Of a stretch of DNA of 64,000 nt, positions 44,859 to 53,563 are shown in pieces (the stretch's first letter is position 1; the number at the start of each line of letters is the position of its first letter). The notes under the pieces are model-generated. The model had not been told where the DNA came from and did no database searches. It worked only from the letters and a program-made list of their open reading frames with translations. Source of the stretch: CAVVIO01 sp963748095 (GTDB lineage: Bacteria > Bacteroidota > Bacteroidia > Bacteroidales > UBA10428). Both the position numbers and the translations under genes were made by a program. The DNA lies in NCBI GenBank assembly GCA_963748095.1, contig CAVVIO010000008.1, positions 118,992 to 182,991 on the forward strand, in the 5' to 3' direction.

Positions 44859-46172
44859 TTAAACGGACTTTCCCCGATCCATCGACAATACTTTTATCTG
44901 ACGGCTCATCAGGAAAAAAACAAGAAAACTGAGAAATAAATATACAATTGTAATCAGAATAAAAGGATACTGCAATCCGGGCATATCGGTCACTGCATCT
45001 TTGGTTTTCATCACATGGTAAATGATCCATGGCTGACGGCCTGTTTCGGTAACTATCCATCCGGCTTCAACGGCAAGGAAACCCAGTGGGGTAGCAATTG
45101 CCAGGATGCGTAACCACCATGTTTTTTCAAGCAAATGTTTCCACCTCCAGCTGAATAACAGGAAAGCGAGACCAATTGCAGCTACGATCATTCCGAAAAG
45201 TACCATCAGCTGAAAACCAATGTGGGTAATTAATACGGGGGGCCAGTCCTCTTTTGGAAAAGCTTCGAGCCCTGTTACCTCACTTTTGAAATTACCATGT
45301 GCCAGGAAACTTAACAATTTTGGTATTTTAATGGCCCCGCGTAATTCCTCTTTATTCTCGTTGGGAATACCGCCTATTGCCAGCGGGGCGCCCTTTTGCG
45401 TTTTAAAAAGGGATTCCATGGCTGCTAATTTTTCCGGTTGCCGCTTTGCCACATCCTTGGCAGAATAATCACCGCTGAAAGGCTGTAATAAAGCAGCTAC
45501 TGCTCCAAATGTAAGGGCTATTTTAAGGGCATGCCTGTGAAATTCACTGGTACGGTCCTTTAACAACAGGAATGCATGTAAACCGGCAACTCCAATTCCG
45601 GTGGCAACAAAAGCTGCAATTGTCATATGCAATGCCTGTGAAAACCAGGCAGCATTGAACATCGCCTTAAACGGATCGATATTAATGGCCTGTCCGTTTA
45701 CCCAGTCGAATCCGGCCGGACTGTTCATCCAGGCATTGGCCGAAACCACAAAAATACCGGATGTTACACCAGCAATGCCGACTACCAGCCCGGATAGTAA
45801 ATGGACTTTTTTGTTAATTTTCTTCCATCCGTAAAGAAACAATCCCAGGGCAATGGCTTCGATAAAAAAAGCAGCCCCTTCCCACGAAAAAGGCATCCCG
45901 ATAATAGATCCGGCATGTTTCATGAAATTGGGCCATAACAATCCCAGCTCGAAAGAAAGCAATGTCCCCGATACGGCACCTACGGCAAAAAAGATGGCAA
46001 CTCCTTTCGACCATGCTTTTGCCAGTTTCAGAAATACTTCTTTTCCAGTTTTCATCCATCGCCATTCGGCTACAAACATGAAAAATGGCATTGTCATGCC
46101 AATGCAGGCAAAAACAATATGAAAAATGAAAGCCACAGCCATTTGTGAACGTGCAGCAAGAAGGTCAGTCAT
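44859..46172 (-). CDS. cydA: Cytochrome bd ubiquinol oxidase subunit I
   Basis: 437 residues: the short form typical of Bacteroidota, with a reduced Q-loop compared with the ~520-residue E. coli protein. Heme ligand positions are visible: H18 (AVAFIFHIVFA) and the histidine of FSQALHMTIAAF; the GRQPW motif (ETGRQPWIIYHVMKT) near the C-terminus is diagnostic. It binds hemes b558, b595 and d and oxidises quinol. The first gene of the cydAB unit; the divergent spmAB gene starts 341 bases away. No cydX-like peptide was seen after cydB. Confidence 0.96.
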   Translation of the reverse strand: MTDLLAARSQMAVAFIFHIVFACIGMTMPFFMFVAEWRWMKTGKEVFLKLAKAWSKGVAIFFAVGAVSGTLLSFELGLLWPNFMKHAGSIIGMPFSWEGAAFFIEAIALGLFLYGWKKINKKVHLLSGLVVGIAGVTSGIFVVSANAWMNSPAGFDWVNGQAINIDPFKAMFNAAWFSQALHMTIAAFVATGIGVAGLHAFLLLKDRTSEFHRHALKIALTFGAVAALLQPFSGDYSAKDVAKRQPEKLAAMESLFKTQKGAPLAIGGIPNENKEELRGAIKIPKLLSFLAHGNFKSEVTGLEAFPKEDWPPVLITHIGFQLMVLFGMIVAAIGLAFLLFSWRWKHLLEKTWWLRILAIATPLGFLAVEAGWIVTETGRQPWIIYHVMKTKDAVTDMPGLQYPFILITIVYLFLSFLVFFLMSRQIKVLSMDRGKSV

Positions 46173-46513
46173 AACAAGTAGATTATATATTAATTCATAT
46201 TATATCCGGCAGATAATAACTTATTGTTTTAGAAATAACACTATTTTTTTTATTAGGTTCAGAAGAATTTTCATTTAATCGGTTAAAAAACCGGCTTCAT
46301 AAAAAAGCCACTCATAAAGCATTCATTCCTATTTTGTTATTGCTTCTCTATATTTCTCCCTTTTTATTAAAACCAGCTGTTCCAATTGAAAGTTAATAAA
46401 CTTATTTTTCCGGTTCGACATTCAGTGGAGATAATTATTTTTCAGAATCACTGCCTTTAACTGCACAAATAGTATATTTGTTTGTGTGTTTCACTTATTA
46501 ACCTGAATTATTC
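46173..46513. other. Intergenic: divergent cydA / spmAB control region
   Basis: A 341-base AT-rich spacer serving two divergent genes. It contains an ACGGTT-like hairpin CGGTTAAAAAACCGG (about 46279-46293) and the -7 element for the rightward gene at 46473-46480. An exact -7 element for cydA was not found. No ORF. Confidence 0.5.
46473..46480 (+). promoter_or_regulatory. Candidate -7 element of the SpmAB gene
   Basis: TATATTTG matches TAnnTTTG exactly and lies 33 bases before the GTG start at 46514. No good -33 box is seen at the expected distance. Confidence 0.4.
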
Positions 46514-47794
46514 GTGGTACTCAATTACATCTGGATAGGATTTTTTGTTATTGGTTTTCTGGTAGCAATATTCAGGGTGATCGGCTATTATTTCCGTGAC
46601 TTTTTTGCCGCAACCTTTCACATCATTTTCGATAAAGTAGACCTGCAGGTTTTTACTGCCATTGTCGAAAGTACCTTTAAGATGGCTGAAACCAGTGTTA
46701 ACATTGCCGTTTACCTCATCGGTGTAATGACACTGTGGCTGGGGATCATGAAAATAGGTGAAAGAGGAGGTGCCATAAACAGCATTTCCAAAATGGTAGC
46801 TCCGTTTTTTAAAAGAATATTCCCCGAAATCCCGGACAACCATCCTGCCCTGGGATCCATGTTGATGAATTTTGCCGCCAACATGCTCGGCCTGGACAAT
46901 GCCGCTACTCCTCTCGGGTTAAAAGCAATGAAAGAATTGCAACAGATCAACCCGGAAAAAGATACCGCCTCAAATTCTCAGATCATGTTCCTGGTGTTGA
47001 ATACTTCGGGACTGACCATTATACCGGTAAGTATCATGGCCCTGAGAGCTGCCAGTGGCGCTGCCAATCCATCCGATATATTCATACCTTTGTTATTAAC
47101 TACTTTTTTTTCAACCCTGGCAGGATTAATAGCTGTTTCCATAATGCAGCGTATCAACCTGTTCCACTGGGTCGTTATTGCCTACCTGGGTGGAATATCC
47201 CTTTTAATTGCCGGGATTATTTATTTTCTGCAAAGGTTACAACAAAGCCAGATTGAACTGGTCTCCAGCTTCGGGGGTAATTTTATCCTTTTCGGATTTA
47301 TCATGTTCTTTATTTTCCTGGGAATAAAGAACAAGGTTAATATTTACGAAACATTTATCGAAGGAGCCAAAGAAGGTTTTGGAGTAGCTATAAAGATCAT
47401 CCCATATCTGGTTGCCATGCTGGTTGCCATAGGAGTATTCAGGGCTTCGGGGGCCATGGATTATTTTACAGGTGCCATTGGTAAGTTCGTTGGCTGGCTG
47501 GGGCTGAACACCGATTTTGTAAATGCGTTGCCTACCGCTTTTATGAAACCCCTTAGCGGCAGCGGCGCCAGGGGGCTTATGGTGGAAGCCATGACCAATT
47601 ACGGCCCCGACTCTTTTGTCGGTCGCCTTTCTTCTATTTTCCAGGGATCCACCGAGACCACTTTCTATACCCTGGCCGTATATTACGGGGCTGTAAATAT
47701 CCGTAAAACCCGATATACGGTCACCTGCGGATTAATTGCCGATCTGGCCGGAATCATTGCCGCCATATTCATCGGGTATCTGTTTTTTCATTAG
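46514..47794 (+). CDS. SpmA/SpmB fusion (nucleoside-recognition/Gate domains)
   Basis: 426 residues with GTG start. Two Gate domains in one chain: the first half (about 1-240) corresponds to SpmA (MKIGERGGAINSISKMVAPFFKRIFPEIP, then MLMNFAANMLGLDNAATPLGLKAM), and the second (about 250-426) to SpmB (FRASGAMDYFTGAIG, PTAFMKPLSGSGARGLMVEAM, QGSTETTFYTLAVYYGAVNIRKTRYTV). In Bacillus the two are separate proteins needed for spore core dehydration; in non-sporulating Bacteroidota the fused form is common and its transported compound is not known. About ten predicted membrane helices. It stands alone, divergent from cydA. Confidence 0.9.
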   Translation: MVLNYIWIGFFVIGFLVAIFRVIGYYFRDFFAATFHIIFDKVDLQVFTAIVESTFKMAETSVNIAVYLIGVMTLWLGIMKIGERGGAINSISKMVAPFFKRIFPEIPDNHPALGSMLMNFAANMLGLDNAATPLGLKAMKELQQINPEKDTASNSQIMFLVLNTSGLTIIPVSIMALRAASGAANPSDIFIPLLLTTFFSTLAGLIAVSIMQRINLFHWVVIAYLGGISLLIAGIIYFLQRLQQSQIELVSSFGGNFILFGFIMFFIFLGIKNKVNIYETFIEGAKEGFGVAIKIIPYLVAMLVAIGVFRASGAMDYFTGAIGKFVGWLGLNTDFVNALPTAFMKPLSGSGARGLMVEAMTNYGPDSFVGRLSSIFQGSTETTFYTLAVYYGAVNIRKTRYTVTCGLIADLAGIIAAIFIGYLFFH

Positions 47795-47906
47795 AGAGTT
47801 CCGTCAGGGATGACAATATGAAAATTACCTCCCGGCTATTATCGGGGTAAAAGTCGTTACGGGGCGGAAAATCACCAACTTTTATCAAGGTAAAATTGAA
47901 TCCCAA

Positions 47907-49940
47907 TTATTTTACCTCCGACCCGTTCTCCGTTTTTTCGTCGGGAGTTATAAAGGTAAGCTTGTGTTGCGAATCCTCAGCCATCAGGATCATACCATGC
48001 GATACTATTCCTCTGATCTCGCGCGGTTCCAGGTTTACAAGAATATTAACCTGCTTGCCAACGATCTTTTCCGGTTCGAAAAATTCGGCAATACCCGAAA
48101 CTACTGTTCTGGTATCGATACCGGTATCAATTTTCAATTTTATAAGCTTCTTGGTCTTGGGAACTTTCTCAGCCTCAAGTATGGTACCTACGCGAATATC
48201 CATTTTACTGAAATCGTCATAATTTACCGGATCCTTCTGCGGTGAGACATTTACTTTTTTGCGGCTGTTTCCTTCTTTAGTCTGCTGCAATTTTTGCAGT
48301 TGTTTTTCAATTTCTTCATCTTCGATCTTATCGAATAACAACCGGGGTTTACTGATCTCGTGGCCGGCTTCAACCAGGTCCGGCTGGCCGATTTTTTCCC
48401 AGCTGATGGCAGAAATGTTAAGAAATTCTGTCAGCTTTTTAGCTGTAAACGGCAGAAAAGGAGCCACTAACGTTGACAGTCCTGCTGTAATCTGCAACGC
48501 GATGTTCAGGATGGTTTTTACCCTGTCCTCATCATTTTTGATGATCTTCCAGGGTTCCGTATCGGCAAGATACTTATTCCCGAGCCTTGCCAGGTCCATT
48601 GCATTTTTAAGCGCTTCCCGCAACCTGTAATTTTCAAGGCTGTTTTCAACTGATTCCTTTATTTTTCCGATTTCTGCGATTGTTTCCTTGTCATAATCCG
48701 TAAGCGATGTAACTTCAGGAACTTTGCCCCCGAAATATTTATGGGTGAGCACCATCGCCCGGTTCACAAAGTTGCCAAGGATAGCTACCAGTTCATTATT
48801 ATTCCTGGCCTGAAAATCTTTCCAGGTAAAATCGTTGTCCTTGGTTTCCGGTGCATTGGCACATAATACGTAGCGAAGCACGTCTTCTTTTCCCTCGAAC
48901 TCTTCGATGTATTCATGCAACCATACGGCCCAGTTGCGCGAAGTGGAAATCTTATCGTTTTCAAGATTCAGAAATTCATTGGCCGGAACATTGTCCGGTA
49001 AAATATAAGTGCCTTCTGCCTTCAAGATCACCGGAAAAATAATGCAATGGAAAACAATGTTGTCTTTCCCGATAAAATGTACAAGCTTGGTTTCTTTATC
49101 CTTCCAGTATTTTTCCCAGTCGGGAGTCAGCTCTTTGGTAGCTGAAATATAACCTATGGGAGCATCGAACCATACGTACAGCACTTTTCCTTCGGCTCCT
49201 TCCACCGGAACAGGGATACCCCAGTCGAGATCACGGCTAACCGCCCGCGGTTGCAAACCCTGGTCGAGCCACGATTTGCATTGTCCGTAAACATTGGGTT
49301 TCCAGTCTTTATTTTCTTCCAGTATCCACTTTCTCAGAAAGGGTTCGTATTTATCGAGCGGCAGGAACCAGTGTCTTGTCTCCCTCAGAATCGGTTGCGA
49401 TCCGCTGATCATCGACTTCGGATTGATCAGATCGGTAGCGTTGAGCGAGGTTCCGCATTTCTCGCACTGATCGCCGTAAGCGCTGTCATTTCCACAATGA
49501 GGGCAGGTGCCGGTGATATAACGATCGGCCAGAAACTGCTGTGCTTCTTCGTCATAATATTGTTCGGTGGTTTTCTCAATAAACTTATCTTTATCATAAA
49601 GTGTTCTGAAAATTTCAGAAGCCGTTTCGTAATGTACGGGGGAAGTTGTCCGTGAATAGATGTCGAATGAAATACCCAGGTCGGCAAATGCTTTTTTATT
49701 CAACGTATGAAATTTATCCACGATATCCTTGGGAGAAACTCCTTCCTGCTTTGCTTTAATGGTGATAGGTACTCCGTGTTCATCCGACCCGCATACAAAC
49801 TTTACATCTTCTCCTTTCAGACGAAGGTATCTTACATAAATATCGGCCGGAACATAAACCCCGGCAAGGTGCCCGATATGAACCGGTCCGTTTGCATAAG
49901 GTAAAGCGGCTGTGACAAGGTACCTTTTATAATTTTTCAT
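47907..49940 (-). CDS. metG: Methionyl-tRNA synthetase with C-terminal EMAP domain
   Basis: Charges tRNA-Met. About 677 residues. HIGH motif as HIGH in GPVHIGHL; zinc knuckle CPHCGN...CEKCGT; signature KISTSRNW in place of KMSKS. Anticodon domain in the middle, then a charged linker, then the EMAP/tRNA-binding OB domain (MDIRVGTILEAEKVPKTKKL ... VSHGMILMAED). I prefer the ATG at 49940 (MKNYKRYLV) over the one at 49958, because GGAAG lies five bases before it and the family usually starts there. Promoter candidate 50 bases upstream. Confidence 0.96.
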   Translation of the reverse strand: MKNYKRYLVTAALPYANGPVHIGHLAGVYVPADIYVRYLRLKGEDVKFVCGSDEHGVPITIKAKQEGVSPKDIVDKFHTLNKKAFADLGISFDIYSRTTSPVHYETASEIFRTLYDKDKFIEKTTEQYYDEEAQQFLADRYITGTCPHCGNDSAYGDQCEKCGTSLNATDLINPKSMISGSQPILRETRHWFLPLDKYEPFLRKWILEENKDWKPNVYGQCKSWLDQGLQPRAVSRDLDWGIPVPVEGAEGKVLYVWFDAPIGYISATKELTPDWEKYWKDKETKLVHFIGKDNIVFHCIIFPVILKAEGTYILPDNVPANEFLNLENDKISTSRNWAVWLHEYIEEFEGKEDVLRYVLCANAPETKDNDFTWKDFQARNNNELVAILGNFVNRAMVLTHKYFGGKVPEVTSLTDYDKETIAEIGKIKESVENSLENYRLREALKNAMDLARLGNKYLADTEPWKIIKNDEDRVKTILNIALQITAGLSTLVAPFLPFTAKKLTEFLNISAISWEKIGQPDLVEAGHEISKPRLLFDKIEDEEIEKQLQKLQQTKEGNSRKKVNVSPQKDPVNYDDFSKMDIRVGTILEAEKVPKTKKLIKLKIDTGIDTRTVVSGIAEFFEPEKIVGKQVNILVNLEPREIRGIVSHGMILMAEDSQHKLTFITPDEKTENGSEVK

Positions 49941-49989
49941 TTTACTTCCGTTAAGCATTACAATATAATTCGACAGATTTAGTAATTTG

Positions 49990-49997
49990 CAAAGATA
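49990..49997 (-). promoter_or_regulatory. Candidate -7 element of metG
   Basis: On the minus strand TATCTTTG matches TAnnTTTG exactly, about 50 bases before the preferred metG start at 49940. No clear -33 TTTG. Confidence 0.45.
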
Positions 49998-50052
49998 TTT
50001 AAAAGAACCATATTCGGAAAATTTGATGGTTCCAATGATAAATTTATAACAA

Positions 50053-50964
50053 ATGAATACACCACCCTATTTAAACGAAGGAGATAAAATTGTGCTGGCA
50101 GCTCCGGCAGGAAAGGTAAAAAAGGAGTCTGTCGAAAAAGCCCGGGAAGTATGTACCTCCTGGGGACTGGAAGTAATTACCGGTGATAATGCTGAACAGG
50201 AATATTTTCAGTTTGCCGGCACCGATCAGCAACGACTGTCTGATTTTCAGCAGGCCATTGACGATCCTTCTGTAAAAGCTGTAATTTGTATCCGCGGGGG
50301 ATACGGGTCGGTCCGGATGATACGTAACATCGATTTCGCCCGGTTTAAGGTCACTCCTAAATGGATAGTCGGCTTTAGTGATATTACCATTTTTCATTCG
50401 TACCTGAATCATATACTTCATTGTGAAAGTCTCCATGCCATTATGCCGGTAAGTTTTGACAAGCCGGATGCCGGAACAGCGATTGATACACTTCGAAAAG
50501 CGTTGTTCGGTCAAAAACCGGATTATGCCGTAGTTCCCAATGCACTGAACCGGACAGGCTATGCCAGGGGAGAACTGGCCGGAGGAAATTTATCCATACT
50601 TTATAGTTTACTGGGGACACCTTTTGATTTCGATACACGCAACAAAGTGTTATTCATAGAAGAAACGGGTGAGTACCATTACCATCTTGACCGGATGATG
50701 CAATCGCTAAAACTGGCCGGCAAACTCGATAAACTGGAAGGATTGATTGTTGGAACCATCAATAAAATGCGTGACACGGCAGAAGACTTTGGCCAGGATG
50801 CTTACAGTATTATTAAAGAAACCGTAAAAGACTACGATTATCCCGTTTTATTTGGTTTTCCCGCAGGTCATACCGGAGACAACCGGGCATTGATAATGGG
50901 ACGGCAGGTTACACTTCAGACCGATAAAAACAATGCAACGGTCCGGTTTATGACAAACGGTTGA
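50053..50964 (+). CDS. LD-carboxypeptidase (peptidase S66)
   Basis: 303 residues. S66 family enzymes cleave the L-Lys/DAP-D-Ala bond of tetrapeptides during murein recycling, in the cytoplasm. Expected motifs: RGGYGSVRMI (81-90), the nucleophile serine in VGFSDIT (Ser109), the glutamate in FIEETGEYHYHLDRM and the histidine in FPAGHTGDN near the C-terminus. No signal peptide. Divergent from metG with 94 bases between the preferred starts' flanks. Confidence 0.93.
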   Translation: MNTPPYLNEGDKIVLAAPAGKVKKESVEKAREVCTSWGLEVITGDNAEQEYFQFAGTDQQRLSDFQQAIDDPSVKAVICIRGGYGSVRMIRNIDFARFKVTPKWIVGFSDITIFHSYLNHILHCESLHAIMPVSFDKPDAGTAIDTLRKALFGQKPDYAVVPNALNRTGYARGELAGGNLSILYSLLGTPFDFDTRNKVLFIEETGEYHYHLDRMMQSLKLAGKLDKLEGLIVGTINKMRDTAEDFGQDAYSIIKETVKDYDYPVLFGFPAGHTGDNRALIMGRQVTLQTDKNNATVRFMTNG

Positions 50965-51087
50965 TTTTTTAATTTTTATCATCCTGTTGGAGAGTATAAC
51001 TTCGAAGGAAATAAGCAGGAATGAATACGAATTAACATTTTATGATAAATTTAGTTTTATTGGATCATTACAAATTCATTGGTAGTC

Positions 51088-51453
51088 ATGAGCAGTCATA
51101 ACGAATTGGGTAAGAAAGGAGAAAAGATCGCCCGCGAATATCTGGAAAAAAAAGGATATTTTGTACTGGAAGTTAACTGGCGTTACCATCACAAAGAGAT
51201 TGATATTATTGCCCGCGATCAGGATACCCTGATTATAGCAGAAGTTAAAACCCGTTCGGGAGACTATTTCCAGCAACCCGAGGAGGCAGTGTCCCTGCAA
51301 AAACAAAAATTACTTATTGATGCAGCAGAGGCATATATACTTGAAAATAACATTGACCTTGAAACCCGACTTGACATACTGTCGGTTGTAATTAAAAACG
51401 ATGATGTGAAAATCCGGCATATCGAAAATGCCTATTACCCGACAATAAACTAA
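51088..51453 (+). CDS. YraN family (UPF0102) nuclease-fold protein
   Basis: About 121 residues from the ATG at 51088 (MSSHNELGKKGEK); an upstream in-frame TTG at 51079 is less likely. The restriction-endonuclease-like core is visible: GEKIAREYLEKKGYFVLEVNW, then KEIDIIARDQDTLIIAEVKTR, with the D-x(n)-E-x-K metal motif. Function unproven in most bacteria, often linked to RNase HII or processing genes; here it lies 6 bases before the YjbR gene. Confidence 0.92.
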   Translation: MSSHNELGKKGEKIAREYLEKKGYFVLEVNWRYHHKEIDIIARDQDTLIIAEVKTRSGDYFQQPEEAVSLQKQKLLIDAAEAYILENNIDLETRLDILSVVIKNDDVKIRHIENAYYPTIN

Positions 51454-51459
51454 TGTTTT

Positions 51460-51813
51460 ATGGATGCTGAAACCATACGCGAATATTGCCTTTCGAAAAA
51501 AGGAACAGAAGAAAGCATGCCATTCGGCGAGGATACCCTTGTTATTAAGGTAATGGGGAAAATATTTCTTCTGATGAATCTTTACGGTGACCTTAGTATA
51601 AACCTGAAATGTAATCCCATCAAAGCTATGGAGTTAAGAGAGCAATATCCGGCTGTATTACCCGGCTACCACATGAATAAATTACATTGGAATACGGTCA
51701 TGATTGATGGCTCAGTACCCGAAAAGGAGATTAATTCATGGATCGACCACTCGTATGAACTGGTTGTGGCTTCCCTTACAAAAATCAAGCGCGAAGAATG
51801 GAAAAAATTATAA
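51460..51813 (+). CDS. MmcQ/YjbR family protein
   Basis: 117 residues. The YjbR/MmcQ pattern: SKKGTEESMPFGEDTLVIKVMGKIFLL, NLKCNPIKAMELREQYPAVLPGYHMNKLHWNTV and a C-terminal helix with DHSYELVVASL. The fold resembles DNA-binding proteins but the function is not settled. It starts 6 bases after the yraN-like gene and is likely co-transcribed with it and with the DUF502 gene 40 bases downstream. Confidence 0.92.
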   Translation: MDAETIREYCLSKKGTEESMPFGEDTLVIKVMGKIFLLMNLYGDLSINLKCNPIKAMELREQYPAVLPGYHMNKLHWNTVMIDGSVPEKEINSWIDHSYELVVASLTKIKREEWKKL

Positions 51814-51853
51814 ACTATACATTGAAAATTTAAAAACTTAAAATAATTGCACA

Positions 51854-52420
51854 ATGAAAAAACTGACAGGTTATTTTTTACAGGGGCTTTTATACCTGGC
51901 TCCTACCGGTATAACCATTTATATAGTATACCTGGTATTTACTTTTATCGATGGTCCTATTCAGAATTTTTTACATAAGTATATTTCCCTCAAAATTCCG
52001 GGACTGGGATTACTGATAGTAGTAATATTAATAACATTGCTTGGATTGATAGGTAAAACCATCTTTTTCAAACCTGTCCGCAGTTTTATCGATAATGTAA
52101 TGAACCGTGCCCCGTTGATAAAAGTGATCTATTCGGCAATCCACGATCTTCTTTCCGCTTTTGTAGGTAAGGAAAAAAGATTCAATCAACCAGTGTTGGT
52201 TGTGGTGAATACCATATCCAACCTCGAGAAAATGGGCTTTATCACACAGGAAGACTTATCCGATCTGGAAATCAAAGACAAGGTAGCTGTGTATTTCCCG
52301 CATTCGTACAACTTTTCCGGCGAAATGTTCATTGTGCCGAAAGAACTCATCCGCCAGATAAATATTCCACCTACCGATGCTATGAAATTTATTGTTTCAG
52401 GGGGAATAACGAAAGTCTGA
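51854..52420 (+). CDS. DUF502 membrane protein
   Basis: 188 residues. Two N-terminal hydrophobic segments (LLYLAPTGITIYIVYLVFTFI and GLLIVVILITLLGLIGKTIFF), then a soluble domain with RAPLIKVIYSAIHDLLSAFVGKEKRF and PTDAMKFIVSGGI. DUF502 proteins are widespread inner-membrane proteins of unknown function with a C-terminal SGG motif, present here. Probably the last gene of the yraN-yjbR unit. Confidence 0.9.
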   Translation: MKKLTGYFLQGLLYLAPTGITIYIVYLVFTFIDGPIQNFLHKYISLKIPGLGLLIVVILITLLGLIGKTIFFKPVRSFIDNVMNRAPLIKVIYSAIHDLLSAFVGKEKRFNQPVLVVVNTISNLEKMGFITQEDLSDLEIKDKVAVYFPHSYNFSGEMFIVPKELIRQINIPPTDAMKFIVSGGITKV

Positions 52421-52540
52421 GAAAAAATAATCCGGGACAGGTTGGCTGCTGAAGAGATGAGAGGTGAGTTATGGGTGGCATGCGGAGGGATGTGGTGATT
52501 TGTTGAGGATGGGTTGTTTGCAGATGGATGCCGATTGGTG

Positions 52541-52598
52541 TTCTGACTACCAACTACAAACTACTGACTTCTGACTTCTGATTTCTAACTACTGTCTC
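52541..52598. repeat. Degenerate short tandem repeat (TGACTTC/ACTACTGA type)
   Basis: The stretch TTCTGACTACCAACTACAAA followed by CTACTGACTTCTGACTTCTG and ATTTCTAACTACTG repeats a ~7-base CTGACTT/CTAACTA motif imperfectly. The preceding ~100 bases are purine-rich on the same strand (GAGATGAGAGG..., GGAGGGATG), giving a strong strand bias. Non-coding. Confidence 0.55.
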
Positions 52599-52617
52599 CT
52601 AAATTCTAAAAAAACAT

Positions 52618-52648
52618 TTTGCCCGTTCCGGATAACATCCTAAATTTG
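52618..52648 (+). promoter_or_regulatory. Consensus Bacteroidota promoter of the DUF4870 gene
   Basis: TTTG at 52618-52621, a 19-base spacer and TAAATTTG at 52641-52648 match the -33/-7 consensus exactly. The start codon is 31 bases further on. This is the cleanest promoter in the window. Confidence 0.75.
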
Positions 52649-52679
52649 ATATTAAATATTCAACTCATAAATAAAAACC

Positions 52680-53030
52680 ATGGAACTTATACCTTCAAAC
52701 GATGAAAAAAATGCCGGTATGTTGTGTCATTTGCTGGCTTTGACCGGTTTTGTTGTTCCTTTCGGATGGGTACTTGGCCCCCTTATTATGTGGCTGGTAA
52801 AAAAGGATGAATCGGAATATGTGAACCGACAGGGAAAAGATGCGCTGAACTTTCAGCTTTCCATGCTTATCTGGACAATCTGTTGCATTCCGCTGGTATT
52901 TATTGTCATCGGTATATTTTTACTAATCGCCCTGGGTGTGCTGAACATCATTATGATCATCATTGCTTCCATTAAAGCTGCCGACGGACAGTTTACAGAT
53001 TATCCGCTTTCGGTGAAGTTTATTGATTAA
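52680..53030 (+). CDS. DUF4870 membrane protein
   Basis: 116 residues. Typical DUF4870 pattern: a soluble start (NDEKNAGMLCHLLALTGFVVPFG), WVLGPLIMWLVKKDESEYVNRQGKDALNFQ with the conserved (N)RQGKDALNFQ box, then two long hydrophobic stretches and a short tail (ADGQFTDYPLSVKFID). Family role unknown. Single-gene unit with its own consensus promoter. Confidence 0.93.
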   Translation: MELIPSNDEKNAGMLCHLLALTGFVVPFGWVLGPLIMWLVKKDESEYVNRQGKDALNFQLSMLIWTICCIPLVFIVIGIFLLIALGVLNIIMIIIASIKAADGQFTDYPLSVKFID

Positions 53031-53190
53031 CATGAGGAATTTATGATTTATCTGATCTACCTTTTGTAACGATTAAGTAGCTAAAAATGTATCAATTTTA
53101 AAGATGATGCCATAAGAGCGAGCGCCGAAAAAAATGCGTGCTACGTGAGATAAGATTGCCATGAAAAGCCGACAAGCTTATTTTTTTCTT

Positions 53191-53244
53191 GCCCCGTATA
53201 GCTATCGGGGTTTGTTTACTTTTCTCATCAAGGAGAAAAGTAAA
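53191..53244. repeat. Paired hairpins, likely dispersed repeat unit
   Basis: CCCCG-TATAGCTAT-CGGGG (53192-53210) is a near-perfect palindrome around ATAGCTAT. Four bases later TTTACTTTTCTC (53215-53226) pairs perfectly over 12 bp with GAGAAAAGTAAA (53233-53244) around ATCAAG. I recall such paired motifs in spacers of related genomes, but this is from memory. Confidence 0.6.
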
Positions 53245-53317
53245 AGCCCGTCTGGCTTGAGGACATAGAAAATATAAATTAAATAAACACATATATCATG
53301 TATATTGATATTTACGG

Positions 53318-53443
53318 GATTTTTGTCACTGGTAACGGAGTGAAGAACTCTTTTCATGACCGGAGGGAGCAATCTATAGTTTTGTAATACAGATGTTTTG
53401 CTATCGCTTGCCTGGCGCAGACAGGCTCAACATGACAAAAATC
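53318..53443. repeat. MITE-like element with 11-bp terminal inverted repeats
   Basis: GATTTTTGTCA (53318-53328) and TGACAAAAATC (53433-53443) are perfect complements. The interior has repeated GGnnGnGA...ATCT-like units and GCCTGGCGCAGACAGGCTCAACATGACA, whose complement matches the repeat at 26961-27060. No direct target duplication was seen. Too short to encode a transposase. Confidence 0.6.
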
Positions 53444-53522
53444 TAAGTTGAAAGTATTCAATCGGTTATTATTTGACAAAATTCCTTAAATCGAACTCAC
53501 GCTAATTAATACTTTTAAAACC

Positions 53523-53547
53523 CTTTCAGGTTTAGAAAACCTGAAAG
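53523..53547 (-). terminator. Terminator of cysK
   Basis: CTTTCAGGTTT-AGA-AAACCTGAAAG: a perfect 11-bp stem with a 3-base loop, 17 bases after the cysK stop. On the minus strand it is followed by GGGTTTTAAAAG, a short T-run. Confidence 0.75.
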
Positions 53548-53563
53548 AGGTGAACTTCTAATA

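Larger units (their letters stand above)
53031..53563. other. Repeat-rich intergenic spacer
   Basis: 533 bases without a gene between DUF4870 and the cysK 3' end. It contains two hairpins (53191-53210 and 53215-53244), a 126-bp element with perfect terminal inverted repeats (53318-53443) and the cysK terminator (53523-53547). The content resembles a collecting site for dispersed repeats. Confidence 0.7.

Noticed and set aside
52541..52598. Short CTGACTT units considered as a CRISPR or tandem-repeat array
   Set aside because: The units are 7-8 bases, degenerate and without spacers; no cas gene is in the window.
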